Shown here: positions 11,701-38,470 of the stretch, piece after piece | Position numbering within the stretch: the first letter of the stretch is position 1 | Layout of the letters: each line of letters opens with the position of its first letter | Notes under the pieces: generated by a model | What the model was told of the DNA's origin: nothing | The model's input: the letters and a program-made list of their open reading frames with translations, nothing else | Databases searched by the model: none | Program-made: the position numbers and the translations under genes | DNA from: Limnoperna fortunei | Taxonomy: Eukaryota > Mollusca > Bivalvia > Mytilida > Modiolidae | Direction: 5' to 3' | DNA length: 64,000 bases | Assembly: GCA_944474755.1 (NCBI GenBank) | Contig: OX104113.1 | Span: forward strand, 20,585,563 to 20,649,562

Positions 11701-14071
11701 TTCTAAAATCTTAAATTGTATTGTTTGTTTGAGCGCACTCTTATCAAACAAATGTCATTTGCTCTATTCTATATATATATGGATTAGTTTTAAAGTATTG
11801 TTGCATAACCAAAGTAACATTATATACATGAATATTATTCAACTTGTCAGAAGTACAAATTATAACAGAAGCATGCATAACTTTGAAATAGGAAACAGAG
11901 ACATATTCCATGTGACAAAAGTGACATATTACCTAAAGAAAGCATGTTATTTTTTATATTTGGATAATAAAACTCCAGCTTAATTATTTGTTTATTTCTG
12001 TTGTTGTCACATACTCGTAAATTTTATACTTGTTGAGTGAACAATCAACTCTGACAATCTTTTGCAATAACAGCTATCTACTTGTACCTATTTGCAGAGT
12101 ATGTGTGATATCAGCTGTTGACAACTGTAGTATCACATCATTCTGTGTACACGAATGTGAGGGGTCCAACAGAATGGGCTCAAGACCAAGGAGATATATA
12201 TTTACAGGTCATACTAATGGAACAATACAGGTAATAAGTTGTTTGTAGATAATTGCTTATCTGTGTAAAAAGGTACTTGTTAACTATAGAACACATTAAA
12301 ATATACAACACATTATGCTTTAAAATATACACTTTATACCTACTGGACTGGTTTGGTCATTAATGATGGTAGGTGTGCTCAAAGTGAATATGTCAGAATA
12401 TTCTGTTGAAGTAATGTATCTAGTGAATCCCTACAATTTGATACCGGATTCCCTGCGAAACCCCGGGGATATTGAAACCAGTTTCAAAATGGCGTTTATT
12501 CATTGAATAATTTATTTGTTTTACATAATATAAATAGTTAAACATAATATAAAGATATCAAATAAAGATTTTAAATACATGCATTTTACGGAATCTATCA
12601 TCTCAGTCTGCGATTTGTCTTGAAATAAACAAGGGAGATAACCCGTAACTTGAAGTCTTCTAAAATGGCAAACAAAGGCATTTGCATCGCACTTCGAAAG
12701 TGAAATTTATCCTTAAAAGTTTAGCTGGGAATAAAAAGTTGTCAAAAAATATCAAGGTTATAAAATTTTAAATGCCATAAAAAGTTTCGTTGGAAGCTTA
12801 AATGTGTTGAATGGTAGGTTCTCCAATAGTCGGGTGGTCCAAACTATAAGTTTTTTCTTCAAGCATGACAAATGTCTTATCTAATTATATACTCTATACT
12901 ATTAGCACAAGAAGACTTAAACAGAATATAATTGTTATTCTGGCTTCACAGGGGATACGGGTTATTAAACGGAATATAAAACACAGACAGGGAATATGAA
13001 CCCGTATCCCCTGTGAAGATCCAGAATAACATATAATATTCAACATAACATAAAAGTCATTGATCCTAATCTTTACAACACACTTTAGTATTTATGTTAT
13101 TCATGCATATCTATTAATTTAACTATCCTGAAGAAAATTCATTTTTTTACAGATGTGGGACTTGACCACGGCACTTGAAATGATGAACAAAACAAATACA
13201 GGTTTGTTATCTCATGAAATTAAAATGTATTATTTAACATACTGGTAAATTAAACCAACAGATTTACTATACAAAATGTTAGAAATTAAAAAAAAAGTTG
13301 TTTCTGTACAATAACTCAGAAAGTGTGCATTTAATATCAGTGATATTTGAGATATAGTTTCATATTAAGTGGATCAGAAATTTCAAGGTCAGAGTTCCCA
13401 AACAATGTTAGAAATATTCACAAAAAGACGTTTCTGGACAATAACTCAAAACATTTGCATTTGATTTCAATGAAACTTTATGATATTATTACATATCAGG
13501 TGGGTAAAACGTCTATCATTGCTAGAGGAATTTCATCAAGGGTCCAGGTCACCAGTTGACAAAAATGTTCGAAATTTTTACAAAAAAAGTTATAAAAATT
13601 AGCTGGGGTATCAGTGATTGCTAGATCAACTTTGTCTAGTTTACTTTGTATTCAGAGTCCTAGTTAGAGATTTTATCGTACTTTAACAAAATTTGTCACT
13701 TTTTAAAGAAAGTTGAGAATGATCTGTTGCTGTCAAGCTACTGGATTTGTTATATCATATTTCTATACAAGAGAAAACAGATTTCAGAACACTTTTATTT
13801 AAATATTTAGACTTGTATGTTTTGTTTGTTATTTTCAGATTGTCACAAAGGAGGACCATCACCTAGTGAACTAATGAAAATATTAGACCAATGTGATCTC
13901 GCTTCCAGGAACAACACTCCCAGTATAAGCCCTGCTCCCTCAGTTTTACAGGTACCAGTGGGTCCTACAGTCAGCTACCCAAGGTCAAGGCCAAACTCAG
14001 TTACTATGGATACTGAGGCTGGTGAAGAGGAAACTAGCTTTTACCCAGACACACTTGTTACGAAAATATAA
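2787..14071 (+). CDS. KCTD3: KCTD3/SHKBP1-family WD-repeat protein, 3' part of gene
   Basis: Twelve coding exons with GT-AG introns: 2787-2923, 3113-3200, 3609-3799, 5253-5368, 7430-7517, 8889-9005, 9969-10139, 10580-10735, 11502-11598, 12098-12230, 13153-13201, 13839-14071 (stop TAA at 14069). Phases join without a break, giving about 524 residues. Landmarks typical of KCTD3/SHKBP1 are [84 protein letters not shown] and RMGSRPRRY. The N-terminal BTB domain is missing and must be encoded left of the window. Exon 1 is the least certain: it lies in the poorly conserved linker but splices in phase. The C-terminal tail is much shorter than I recall for vertebrate KCTD3. Vertebrate family members have been linked to HCN channel trafficking (KCTD3) and CIN85 binding (SHKBP1); the role here is inferred. 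KCTD3 and SHKBP1 cannot be separated from this fragment. Confidence 0.93.
3161..3248 (+). repeat. 44-bp tandem duplication of exon end and splice donor
   Basis: Units at 3161-3204 and 3205-3248 are nearly identical. Each contains the last ~40 bases of the GHHNW exon and the donor TTACAG|GTAA. Using the second donor would read through TAA directly after the first splice point, so only the first donor keeps the reading frame. Confidence 0.85.
4461..5133 (+). mobile_element. Family A HINE-like element (copy A1), in KCTD3 intron
   Basis: The 5' end in a T run carries the hairpin GTCTCGCCTGCGAC/GTCGCTGGAGGCGAGAC, then a CGG-rich stretch. Three 146-bp units follow, each with the TGACCTTGACCTCA motif. 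The 3' end has GCAGGCGAGAC, then GTGTCCACAC and CTTGTT. Oriented with the host gene. Non-coding. Confidence 0.8.
5446..7235 (+). mobile_element. Family B' HINE-like element (copy B1), interrupted
   Basis: The 5' end is TTTTTA-GCTCACCTGG with the 'CATCACTTGGCATCC' motif. The core holds degenerate ~150-bp units like copy B0. The 3' end is CAGGTGAGCG, hairpin AGGCTCC/GGAGCCT and CTAGTTT. It sits in an intron of the KCTD3-like gene in sense orientation. An unrelated ~600-bp sequence splits it at about 5783-6390. Confidence 0.75.
5783..6390 (-). mobile_element. Probable LINE 3' end inserted in copy B1
   Basis: On the minus strand this sequence ends with CCCCATGAGGGG, an AATAAA-like signal and a tail of TCTTATG repeats (5783-5806). 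That is how several LINE clades end. I could not recognise reverse-transcriptase residues in it, so it would be a 3' UTR or severely truncated copy. The right boundary is approximate and no target duplication was identified. Confidence 0.5.
9180..9350 (+). repeat. Short tandem repeat, three ~58-60-bp units
   Basis: Units start near 9191, 9249 and 9309, each with 'gcagatgaga' and 'ctcgtctcatcccc' or a variant. It lies in an intron of the KCTD3-like gene. The open frame across it (9211-9447) has no recognisable protein similarity. Confidence 0.75.
10395..10505 (-). mobile_element. tRNA-derived SINE remnant
   Basis: Minus-strand sequence resembles a type-II (Ser/Leu-like) tRNA head: GCCTCAGTGGCTTAGGC fits a pol III box A region, and GGTTGTGGGTGTATGCC sits where box B is expected but is eroded. 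No intact cloverleaf is evident, so it is not called as a tRNA gene. Located in an intron of the KCTD3-like gene. Confidence 0.5.
11571..11709 (+). repeat. Tandem duplication of KCTD3 exon 3' end with donor
   Basis: A 42-bp unit starting ATGTCAGGTTGTCATCTAAT occurs at 11571 and 11613, each ending in CACAG|GTATGTTGT. A third, degenerate copy of the exon follows at about 11655-11709 (agaaactggttgcagaaact compared with agaaagtggtcccagaaacg in the exon). The second donor (exon end 11640) adds 42 nt, a multiple of three, with no stop. Confidence 0.85.
12933..13032. repeat. ~30-bp inverted repeat (hairpin), 36-nt loop
   Basis: The left arm at about 12933-12963 (TGTTATTCTGGCTTCACAGG and on to GGGTT) and the right arm at about 12999-13032 are nearly perfect reverse complements. 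It lies in an intron of the KCTD3-like gene. It could be the folded core of a MITE; no flanking duplication was found. Confidence 0.75.
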
Positions 14072-14990
14072 TTTTTCATGTGGTAAAATTGTGGGCTGTG
14101 ATACTGACTTATTATAGGATTGTTTACAGCTCTTTATTGTTATTAAACAAAGTTATTTCATACTGAAGTAATTACACTGTTGAGATGGTTGTTATGCATT
14201 ATCATCATTGATTATTTTGTTACATTATATCTATCAAATTTTTTTTTACATTCTTGCATTCAGCCCCGAACATTTTATTGGTTAACACTGTAAACAATAT
14301 TGGTAAAAATCTTTTAAAAATAATTTAAGACTACTCTCTTTTTGTGTTTAGACTAAAAATGCATTTATTATGTATTTTATGCAGATTTTCTCTGTATCAT
14401 CTTCTTTGATACAGGAAGTTGAAAATGCAAACAATTTTGTATTTTTCACAGCATACATTTTCTAATTTTAAGTTGGAACTTCAGCAAATAATTACAATAC
14501 ATTAGTGATTTGATAAACCAGTCAAATAAGATGTTATGAAAAGATTACAACAATGTACATTTCCATGACCATTTAATTTAAATGAAGTGCTTATTAATTA
14601 AGTAGTACAATTGTAGCTACAAGGCACTTCACCGTTGATTATCAGAACCTGATACTGGTTAACTTTTGATTAATCAGCAGCCTGACACTTTTTGGTGTGT
14701 TCATGTTTTTCGTTTGATATTTTAGGTATAAAATGGGTTGGAAAACTTGAAAAGGTAGTAGACCAACCTAATTAATTTTACCTGTAATTATGACTACAGT
14801 AAAAAATGTATAACTGAATCTTTTGTAAAATATTGTAGGTTTTTCATTATTTTTTCTTTGAAATATCGAATATCAATTATATTTAATTGAATTACTATAG
14901 TAAGTAACATAAAAATACTTCCATATAACGAATTCAACATAGTTAAAACATAATATGTATTTAACAAAAATGTCAGTAAGCACTAGTTTA
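14072..14990 (+). other. KCTD3 3' flank, probable 3' UTR then intergenic DNA
   Basis: AT-rich sequence after the stop codon. ATTAAA at 14142-14147 is the nearest candidate poly(A) signal, but the true cleavage site cannot be told from sequence alone. No other gene or repeat was recognised. Confidence 0.4.
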
Positions 14991-14999
14991 CAAAACTTC

Positions 15000-15470
15000 A
15001 CTGGTGGAGTTCCATGTGCAGGCAGAAGGTGGCTTGGTCAGCGCTGTTGAGAACTGTAATTTCCTGGTTAAGGTGTCAAGTCTTTAGTGTTTAAAGTCTA
15101 TGGTCGAGGTTTCTATACTTTTTCTGTATCGTACAAAGGATTCCATCTGGTTGTGTTGTTTCTGGTTGGTTTCTGTGTTAGTTTGAGTTTTCTGTAGAAG
15201 TTCTATGAGCTGGAATACATTTGGGTGGGAATGATGTGGGAGTTTTTTCAGTTTGCTGTCCCATCCTTCTAAGTGGTTGTTGATCCTAGGTCCTGTGTTT
15301 TCAAAGTGTGTTCATGGTTGTCTCTATCTGCCCAGTACATTTGTATTCAGTTACATAGTCAGTGAAGTTAGTCATGTCAATGTTAAAGTCCTCAGCATCT
15401 TCAACTGGCTGAACCTTACATCTTCAGCCAGATGGTACTAGACGGAGTGCTGCAGTCTGTCCCTCACCAA
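15000..15470 (-). pseudogene. MULE-type transposase remnant (C-terminal part)
   Basis: The minus strand reads, across frameshifts and stops, a segment with NNHLEGW, then HPNVFQLIELLQKTQ and TETNQ. This matches my recollection of the C-terminal region of MULE transposase-domain proteins (typically TNNHLEGWH...HPNIFEL). Upstream frames give FTDYVTEYKCTGQI, which fits the preceding segment loosely. It is clearly broken and not expressed as a functional protein. Confidence 0.6.
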
Positions 15471-15479
15471 TCATTTGAT

Positions 15480-16790
15480 TTGATGTTGTCATTTTCTCTG
15501 TAAGTGTTTATAAGTCCACATTTATGAGTTTTTTGCCAAATACACTGTGTTCAATTAATTTTATTAGTTTATCAATGTCTTATGCATTCGGAATAAATAT
15601 ATAATTTTTTAATTTCTAATTTATTTATTCTTTTTGTTATAACTTTTCCATAAACTTCAGATAAATTCCCCTGGTTTAACTGTAAACTGCTTAAAACAAC
15701 ATTTGACTGTTGTAAAAAAAAAGACCTTCCATTTTTCATTACTAGTTAGAAAATTGTATATTAACCTATTTTTCTTATTTGTTTTTGTAAACAAAAGGAA
15801 TGAAACTGTTTGCATAGTATCTAGTTTTATAGATAAATCCATATGTTCTTGTGTGATTGATTTTTATTTTTTTTCTGATTTCAGCCATTATGTTTAATTT
15901 TCAGAACAATATATGATGCAACCTTATTATGCTTTGCTATTTTTAGAATGTATAGACTATCTGTGATAAAACTAATTTTTTAATACATATTTAAATAAAA
16001 ATATCAACAGCTTGCACAAATTTGTGATTTTTAGTTCCCTGTTGCTAGGGAAAGGTGTAGGTCAGTTCCAAGATGTGGGGCTGGTGGAAGGGTAAGTGGG
16101 TGCATGGGGAAAGGGTGTTAAATTTCTATGTACTAATGCTGGAACATGTAATAAGTTTTAATGTCTTCTATGACTGGTTACCTAATTTAAATCATGCCTT
16201 TCACTGGTACCAACTGTTTTATTGAAATAACCCTTAATATACTCTTATATATTTATTTTTAAGAATGCAACATAATTTGTGCATTTTGTAACAGGTGATC
16301 AAGGAGTAGAAATATAAAATTGAATAGCTGTTTATTATGTTCATAGACACAGAACTGTTAACCATAAAATTAATGGTTTAAATATTGTTAGAAAAAGAGC
16401 TAATGAAAAAGTTGAGGTACATATAAGTATGAGGAGAAAATTTCATTATTGTTATTGTTATGATTTACAGCAAGAGCAAGGCTTAGAATGTAACATTGTT
16501 ACAGAAAGCAGTATTATAAAATGTCCTTTCTTGTTACAATGACGGTCCTAGTATATTACAAGGAAGTTATATTGTTGATTACTGTTGAATTGTAAAATTG
16601 GAGTGCAATAAACAAATAAGTTTAAAATGACCTTTGTATCTCTGTTGCCAACAAGTTACTTATCTAAACTAGCTGACTCTGTCACTGTACACAATGTATC
16701 TTGACCTTCTCACGTGTGAAGTGGGTGATGTATGGAACAAGGGTCAAGTATTACAAAGTGTGAACATGATGGAAAATATTATTAAAATTT
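15480..16790. other. AT-rich intergenic DNA
   Basis: No coding similarity or RNA gene recognised. Short open frames near 15657-15897 are low-complexity AT-rich sequence with no protein character. AATAAA occurs near 15590 and 16607 but cannot be assigned. Confidence 0.4.
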
Positions 16791-16794
16791 TTTT

Positions 16795-17815
16795 TAATGG
16801 ATCCAATTAGAGATAACAATTTTTTCTCTAGGAAAAATTGCAAAGAAAACCAACCGAACAAAACAAGAGCCAAAAGTCAAGGGACAGTTACAAATCCCTA
16901 TATAGACAAATGCAACACAAAAACCACTAATACAAAAACAGAAAGAGTAATCCAAACCCAATAAAAACCATGGGTGCACCCAGATGAGTAAGCAGTGACT
17001 GCCTGCCTCTAATTAGACACCCCTCGAGTTAATCATTGTCATGTCTAGGGAAAAGTCAAATTCAGGAATAGGAAACACAACCTATGACTCAGCAAAAATA
17101 TCCAATCATATTTGAGAGATTGATTTCCCATAACGATCAATTAAGCTATGGTAACAACCATAGAACTTCTGGAGAGTAAACATCAACCTAGGTACAACAA
17201 ACCCTTGTTTGAGTAGTTTAGTAGTCAACAGCAGTGATTGGTCTAGAAAATCGGAATACTGATTGCAGGATCTAGAATAACATTTAGGTTGGGAAATGTA
17301 CACATCATACGATGGAGCTGCTGGAATGTTGCTGTCGATGAACGGGAAGTTGACAATTGGAAAGTTGAAGTCATCGTGTTGGTGGTAGAGTCTAGTTTGT
17401 AGTTTTCCTGAGTCTATTTCTAGAAGTAGGTCTAAGTAAAAGGCCGACCTTAGTGTATTGGGGGTGTTTTTAATTTCTAGCTTGCTAGGGTAAATTGAAA
17501 TAAATAGTCATCAAATTTACCATTGTTGAGGGACAAAACATCATCAATATAGCGGAATGTGAAATTAAAGGTCTGGGCCAGTGTCTTTTCGTTCTTCTTC
17601 AGAATGCCTTCTAGGAACTCGGCCTCATAATAGTACAAGAACAGGTTGACGAGGAGGGTAGCACAATAAGTACCCATTGGAATACCAACAGTCTGTTGAA
17701 AAACATGTCTCCAAACATAACAAATATGTTGTCAATCAGAAAATCTAACATATGATATTTGATCACAACCTTCAATGCGCTAGTGCCAAATATGCACTTG
17801 CTGGTCGTGACCAAT
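16795..17815 (-). pseudogene. Reverse-transcriptase remnant, probably Penelope-like
   Basis: Minus-strand reading: a first frame near 17690-17815, then from 17677 MGTYCATLLVNLFLYYYEAE and FRYIDDVLSLNN (the catalytic YIDD box), then SAFYLDLLLEID, and finally QYSDFL...LLKQGF...LQKFYGCYHSLIDRYGKSISQ ending at 17106. The order PMGT/YIDD/FYGRY matches RT proteins common in invertebrate genomes; Penelope-like is my best guess. At least two frameshifts (near 17690 and 17480) break it. 16795-17100 looks like its 3' untranslated tail. Confidence 0.7.
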
Positions 17816-17819
17816 TATA

Positions 17820-18275
17820 ATCTCACTTTCATCTGAAAATATCACATGCTTCTAATCGATCACTGTTCATTAGCACTTTTCTCTGCACCAGAAAAGTCTG
17901 TTCATGCACTTGCATCGCTTCACATTTTCCTCAATACACATCTCTTGAATTCATGATTATTCAGATGATGCTGAATTGTTCATTTAGACACATTATTCAC
18001 ATTTACTTCATTAAATTTTGCAGTTATATTACTTAACTAACTTGGAAGAATGACTTGAACAATGCTCTACAGCTTCCTGCAACTCCTTTTGCCTACAATT
18101 GGTGGTCTTCTGCTTCTATTTGATTAAACTGAATCAGTGATTGAATATTACTAACAAACATCTATAACAGTTGACTATTTTTAATGCCTCACCAATTTTT
18201 CTTCTTGAAAATCCACTATTGATTTCTACAATCATATTTTTCACAGTAGAAGAAGGCTCACTCTCTGTCTGACCC
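17820..18275 (-). pseudogene. Tc1/mariner-like transposase remnant
   Basis: The minus strand begins MGQTESEPSSTVKNM and continues with NSGFSRRKIGEAL (a helix-turn-helix-like recognition segment), RRPPIVGKRS (compare the Tc1 GRPPKLS linker), TIQHHLNNHEFKRCV, and near 17825 FSDES-like residues, where Tc1 proteins carry the second catalytic aspartate. Several stops and frameshifts. It abuts the RT remnant directly, so one element probably inserted into the other or a deletion joined them. Confidence 0.6.
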
Positions 18276-18285
18276 ATCTTACTAT

Positions 18286-18790
18286 TATACCTCCGCTTCG
18301 AAGAAGAGTTGGGTATACTGTTTTTCCCTTGTAAATCTGTCTGTCTGTAACAAAATTGCTGTCAGTTTTCTAAGCAACTATGTGATGCAGAAGCCTGATA
18401 TTTTGTGTATTACTTTATCATATAGTACCATATGGTTTATAGCGATTTTATGCTGGTGGATTTCACTTGACCTTGACCTCAATTTCACGGTCCAGTGAGT
18501 TTGTTGAAGTTTTTGGATTAGGGCAGTTCCTCTGTAACCATGCATGGTAGGATGACAATATTTGGCATATGAGTGCATGACTTTCTGGTAGCTGTCGCCT
18601 GACCTTGACCTAAATATTCACAGTCCAGTGACTATGTTCAAAGTTTTTGGATTAGATCATTTCCTTTGTAACCATGCATGTATATTTTAAATAGTGACAA
18701 TTAAATGCTATTTACATGATGCTCTCCAAGTGATTTTTTCATTATTGATGTGGAATGACAAGTTTGATGATCTCATTGAATAGTATTGAA
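18286..18790 (+). mobile_element. HINE-like element with family E 5' end and family A core
   Basis: The 5' end ATACCTCCGCTTCGAAG...GGGTATA is a new hairpin with its own subterminal repeat. The body (about 18440-18770) is clearly the family A 146-bp unit (CTTGACCTCAATTTCACGG, then GTAGGATGACAATATTTGG) and the family A 3' region. It is more diverged than copies A1-A5. Confidence 0.6.
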
Positions 18791-19065
18791 GAAAAGAGAG
18801 TCATTTGTGTTCCCATAATGAAATTGTAAAAGGTTAATACATTGATTTTTGGAATTTTAAAAGACCATTAATGTAACAAATATTTCGTTCTAATTTTTTC
18901 TTCTAAGTTTGGTGAAATGCAGTTCTTGTTGTATTTTCATGTTATATGACATTCATGGAAGAATGTTGGTACAAGATTCATTAATATGTCAACATGAAAT
19001 CCCTTTTCAAACTTGAAGTAGCATGTATTTGAAAGATTATATGTAGATGTTATTTTTAGAACCCA

Positions 19066-19630
19066 AGGGGTATAGAAACAGAACCTAGCTATGTGTGGTT
19101 TGTGGGGTATAATTGAGTTATGCAGGAACAGAACCAAGCAATGTGTGGCTTGTGGGAAATAATGAAGTTATGAATGGAACAGAACCTAGCTATGTGTGGC
19201 TTGTGGGGTATAATGAAGTTATCCCAGTAACAGAACCTAACTATGTGTGGCTTGTGGGGGAAAATGGAGTTATGCAGGAACAGAACCTAGCTATGTGTGG
19301 CTTGTGGGGTATACTGGATTTATGCCGGAACAGAACCTAGCTATGTGTGGCTTGTGGGGTATAATGAAGTTATGAAGAAACAGAAACTATGTGTGGCTTG
19401 TGGGGTATAATGGAGTTATGCAGGAACAGAACCTAGCTATGTGTGGCTTGTGGGGTATAATGGAGTTATGCAGGAACAGAACCTAGCTATGTGTGGCTTG
19501 TGGGGTATAATGGAGTTATGCAGGAACAGAATCTAGCTATTTGTGGCTTGTGGGGTATACTGGAGTTATGCAGGAAAAGAACATAGCTATGTGTGGCTTG
19601 TGGGGTATAATGGAGTTGTGCAGAAACAAA
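19066..19630 (+). repeat. 51-bp minisatellite, about 11 units
   Basis: Units contain AACAGAACCTAGCTATGTGT and GGCTTGTGGGGTATAATGG, spaced about 50-51 bp (ATGTGTGG at 19091, 19141, 19192, 19243, 19293 and onward). Open frames on both strands here are repeat translations (TEPSYVWLVG) and are not considered genes. Confidence 0.9.
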
Positions 19631-20258
19631 CTTTTAACAGAGACAAATAAATGTGAGGTCTTGTGTAGTGGAACATTCTTTGCACATAAAAGAGCAAGCT
19701 TCTTAAAGAGTGGTCTATAGGTGGTTGGCAGTGAAGCTAACATTTTCCAACTCGTCACTTATCTGGCAATCAGTTTCCTTACTGTTGGTCTATCACATTC
19801 TGTGGAAACCTATATATTGTTTACATTGTTTTTAATCTAAAGAACATTGTCTCATCAACAAAACATGTTGATGGAAAAATGACATGACTTCTTAAAATTC
19901 CTCCAGTAAACCTACTTGAAACTTGCAATAAAATCAAATTGGCAATATACAAAATTTTAAACAATTTTATTTTTTTATAAATAGATTCTTCTGCACCAAT
20001 TTTCATATGCATATATGTACATCAATGAATTAAGTCTATTGGTGTTTCATCGTACATGTATGTCACAAGCCATCAGGTGGTAATTGTATTGAATAAAATT
20101 AGAAAAAAAATTGAAAAATACATCTACAACATGAACAAAAACAAATGTCCACTGTAAATCAAAGGGTCTTTTAATGGCAAATCACCATATAATGGACACT
20201 GTCTAAAAATTGTTTTTACAATTCACATCAAATAGTTTATATCCATGCATTTTTGCAA

Positions 20259-35245
<14,987 letters not shown>

Positions 35246-35249
35246 TTAT

Positions 35250-35303
35250 TCTAACGCAATATGGAAAATATGTTGTTGGTGTTAGTCTAACGCAATATGG
35301 AAA
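35250..35303 (-). promoter_or_regulatory. Direct repeat just upstream of SRP54 start codon
   Basis: TCTAACGCAATATGGAAA occurs twice (35250-35267 and 35286-35303), 36 bp apart, within 20-70 bp upstream of the SRP54 ATG on the minus strand. It may be a 5' UTR or core-promoter element, or simple local duplication. No TATA box or transcription start could be assigned with confidence. Confidence 0.35.
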
Positions 35304-36009
35304 GTTCCTTACGATTCTGTGGATTTATTAGAAATCGCTCCCACTGTTTTCGTAATCTCTCTTATGCAAAGTAGACAAAGGTGTTCAACCTGATAAAAAA
35401 TCAACCATATACACGTCTGATACAAAATTGTTCTTAATATTCATTGTTGTTTCGTTTTCATTTTTTTTTATCACTTTTGACACGTTTTGGGTGCAGTTAC
35501 TTCCCCTTTCTGTGAAAGCTCAAATTATCTCAACGAACAAATTATCCCGCAAATGACAAATACACCGTTTACGTAACTTCGTGGATTTAAGAAAATTGTT
35601 TAACTTCTTAAATTGTTCTATTCATTAGATAAACATTTCACATTTACTTTGTATAAAATTAAATTTGTTTTCAAAGGTAAAGTTTTATAAAACACCGGTA
35701 TCAAGGCCAAGGGATACAACTCAAATCCACCAATAAGGGTGGTCGTTATTTCGGGTAGCCCGAACCCGAACCCGAGACAAAATCCCCGAGACAGAAATCG
35801 ACTTTAATTAATTACTTAGTTATTTGACCATATTTTCACAAAATATTTGAAGGATATAATAAGCTTCTGATATTGAATTATTATATTTAAGTAAAAATGT
35901 AATAAAACATATATTTCTGAAAATAATGAAATTTTTTTGTACCGTAGGTCGGTATTTCGGGTATGCCGAGATGTAAAGGGAGGAAACTCAAGTCCGGTAA
36001 AACATGGTT

Positions 36010-36705
<696 letters not shown>

Positions 36706-38313
36706 TATGATTATTACCGTAAAATTCTTTCTATTGTTATATTTTGTTTTGAGTTTTACATTTCATTTTATTTAAACATTGCGACTTCCAATCAAAAAAA
36801 TCTTTTTGTCTTGCGTAAATCTAAGAAAAAAACCGCAACGTCTAGGTTTCATAACTATTGAAAAAATTAAATCTTAACAATACAAACAAATACATCCTTA
36901 AAAAGATCTGTGTAATTAGTAAATTAATGTTAATATTTTAACACTTGTTGATGCTTGACGAGCAAAGAAACGGGTAACTGTTGTTGAAGAAAAATTCAAG
37001 AAGGCTGACACAGTGCAAATGGAAAAAAATCTCCACATGTCTCGCAACTTGCCATATCATCGTATAAATTCGGTAGTCGACAATTAGCTTTGCAGTCTAG
37101 CTCTATGGGTATTGTTGATTTCTGCTAACTTTAATTTTGATGTTAAACGAACTTTTCTTTTTGGAAATGGTGTTTACAAACTTATTATATACTAAGCGTT
37201 CGAAAAAATACACACATACTGTGAGTGTGGAGGACGACCCCACTCCGTCCATTATATCCAAAGAAGCAATACTTGGTAGCGAAAGCTATTTCAAATAAAC
37301 CACAATCCACTCCATTGTCTTTTTGTTGTCCTTTCGGTTGTTTATATTAATAATATTTTAGTTAGTGATATTATTCGGATTTCCATTTGCGCTGTGCAGA
37401 ATGGTCAACAGACAACATTGTCTGTATCTTGAAATCCATAAAATATCTTTAAATTGTTGTTTGAGAATTGGTTGCGTACAATTTATTGTATTTGCGCAAA
37501 GTTTGTTGTCATTTAGGATTTCGTTTTTTTCTTTTAATGTTAAAACAGGTTGCCGTGTTGTATCCTAATGCGCGGAGCATTTTGCGACTTTTTGAGTTTT
37601 TGGTGGTTTTCAATGGATCGAAATTCTTGATTTGTGGCTAAAGTTTGTCGGGGCTGAAGTTCAGACGGAACATGTATTGATTGACTGGTTTCAGGAACAC
37701 CTGATCTTACAGGGCTATCTGAAAAAGATACGAGAAGGCAATGCAAAATCTTTCTTCTGGAATTACTGAGAGTTCGATTTTTGGTGTGTCAAATTTAATT
37801 TGATTTCTTGGAGACCCGGTGCTGCTGGTATTTCGCTTTTTTATAATTGAGGTTGGAATTATTTCATCCGCATTTATACAGGTTGGGTTCGAAAATGTAA
37901 ATTAATTCTTGACAGTCTGGAGTTGAAACACATTGTCTAGGTTGCGTTCTACCCTCTCTCGTTTGCCTGTTTTCTGTCAATTTTCCGAAGTAGCGACAAG
38001 TTCAAAATACGTTTTACGTCAGAATCGTGAGCCGGGTGCTCATCTTAGCAGCAATTATGTGTATATGTACCTATGGACGGACATTGTCATTTTTCTTGTG
38101 GTACAGTTGGATAGCATATTTCTCGGCAGTCGAACCTTACACGAGAAATTACTTTGCTTCCGGAACATGAATAACTCTTTTTTCTTCAATTGTCGCAATA
38201 GCAAGTGTATGCACGTTGTGACGAAATCTGGTCTTAAACAATGTGTACCTCATTTACAAGTGGAGGAAAAGATACAGCGGCATTAGGAACCGGATTTTCT
38301 TCTATCATCTGTC

Positions 38314-38470
<157 letters not shown>

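Noticed and set aside
19113..19340. 75-codon repetitive protein (TEPSYVWLVG repeats)
   Set aside because: It is the translation of the 51-bp minisatellite; the unit drifts between 44 and 51 bp so the frame is not maintained.
37140..37746. Transposase inside the 3-kb TIR element
   Set aside because: Some short frames on both strands look protein-like, but I see no catalytic motif or domain, and frames are broken by stops.
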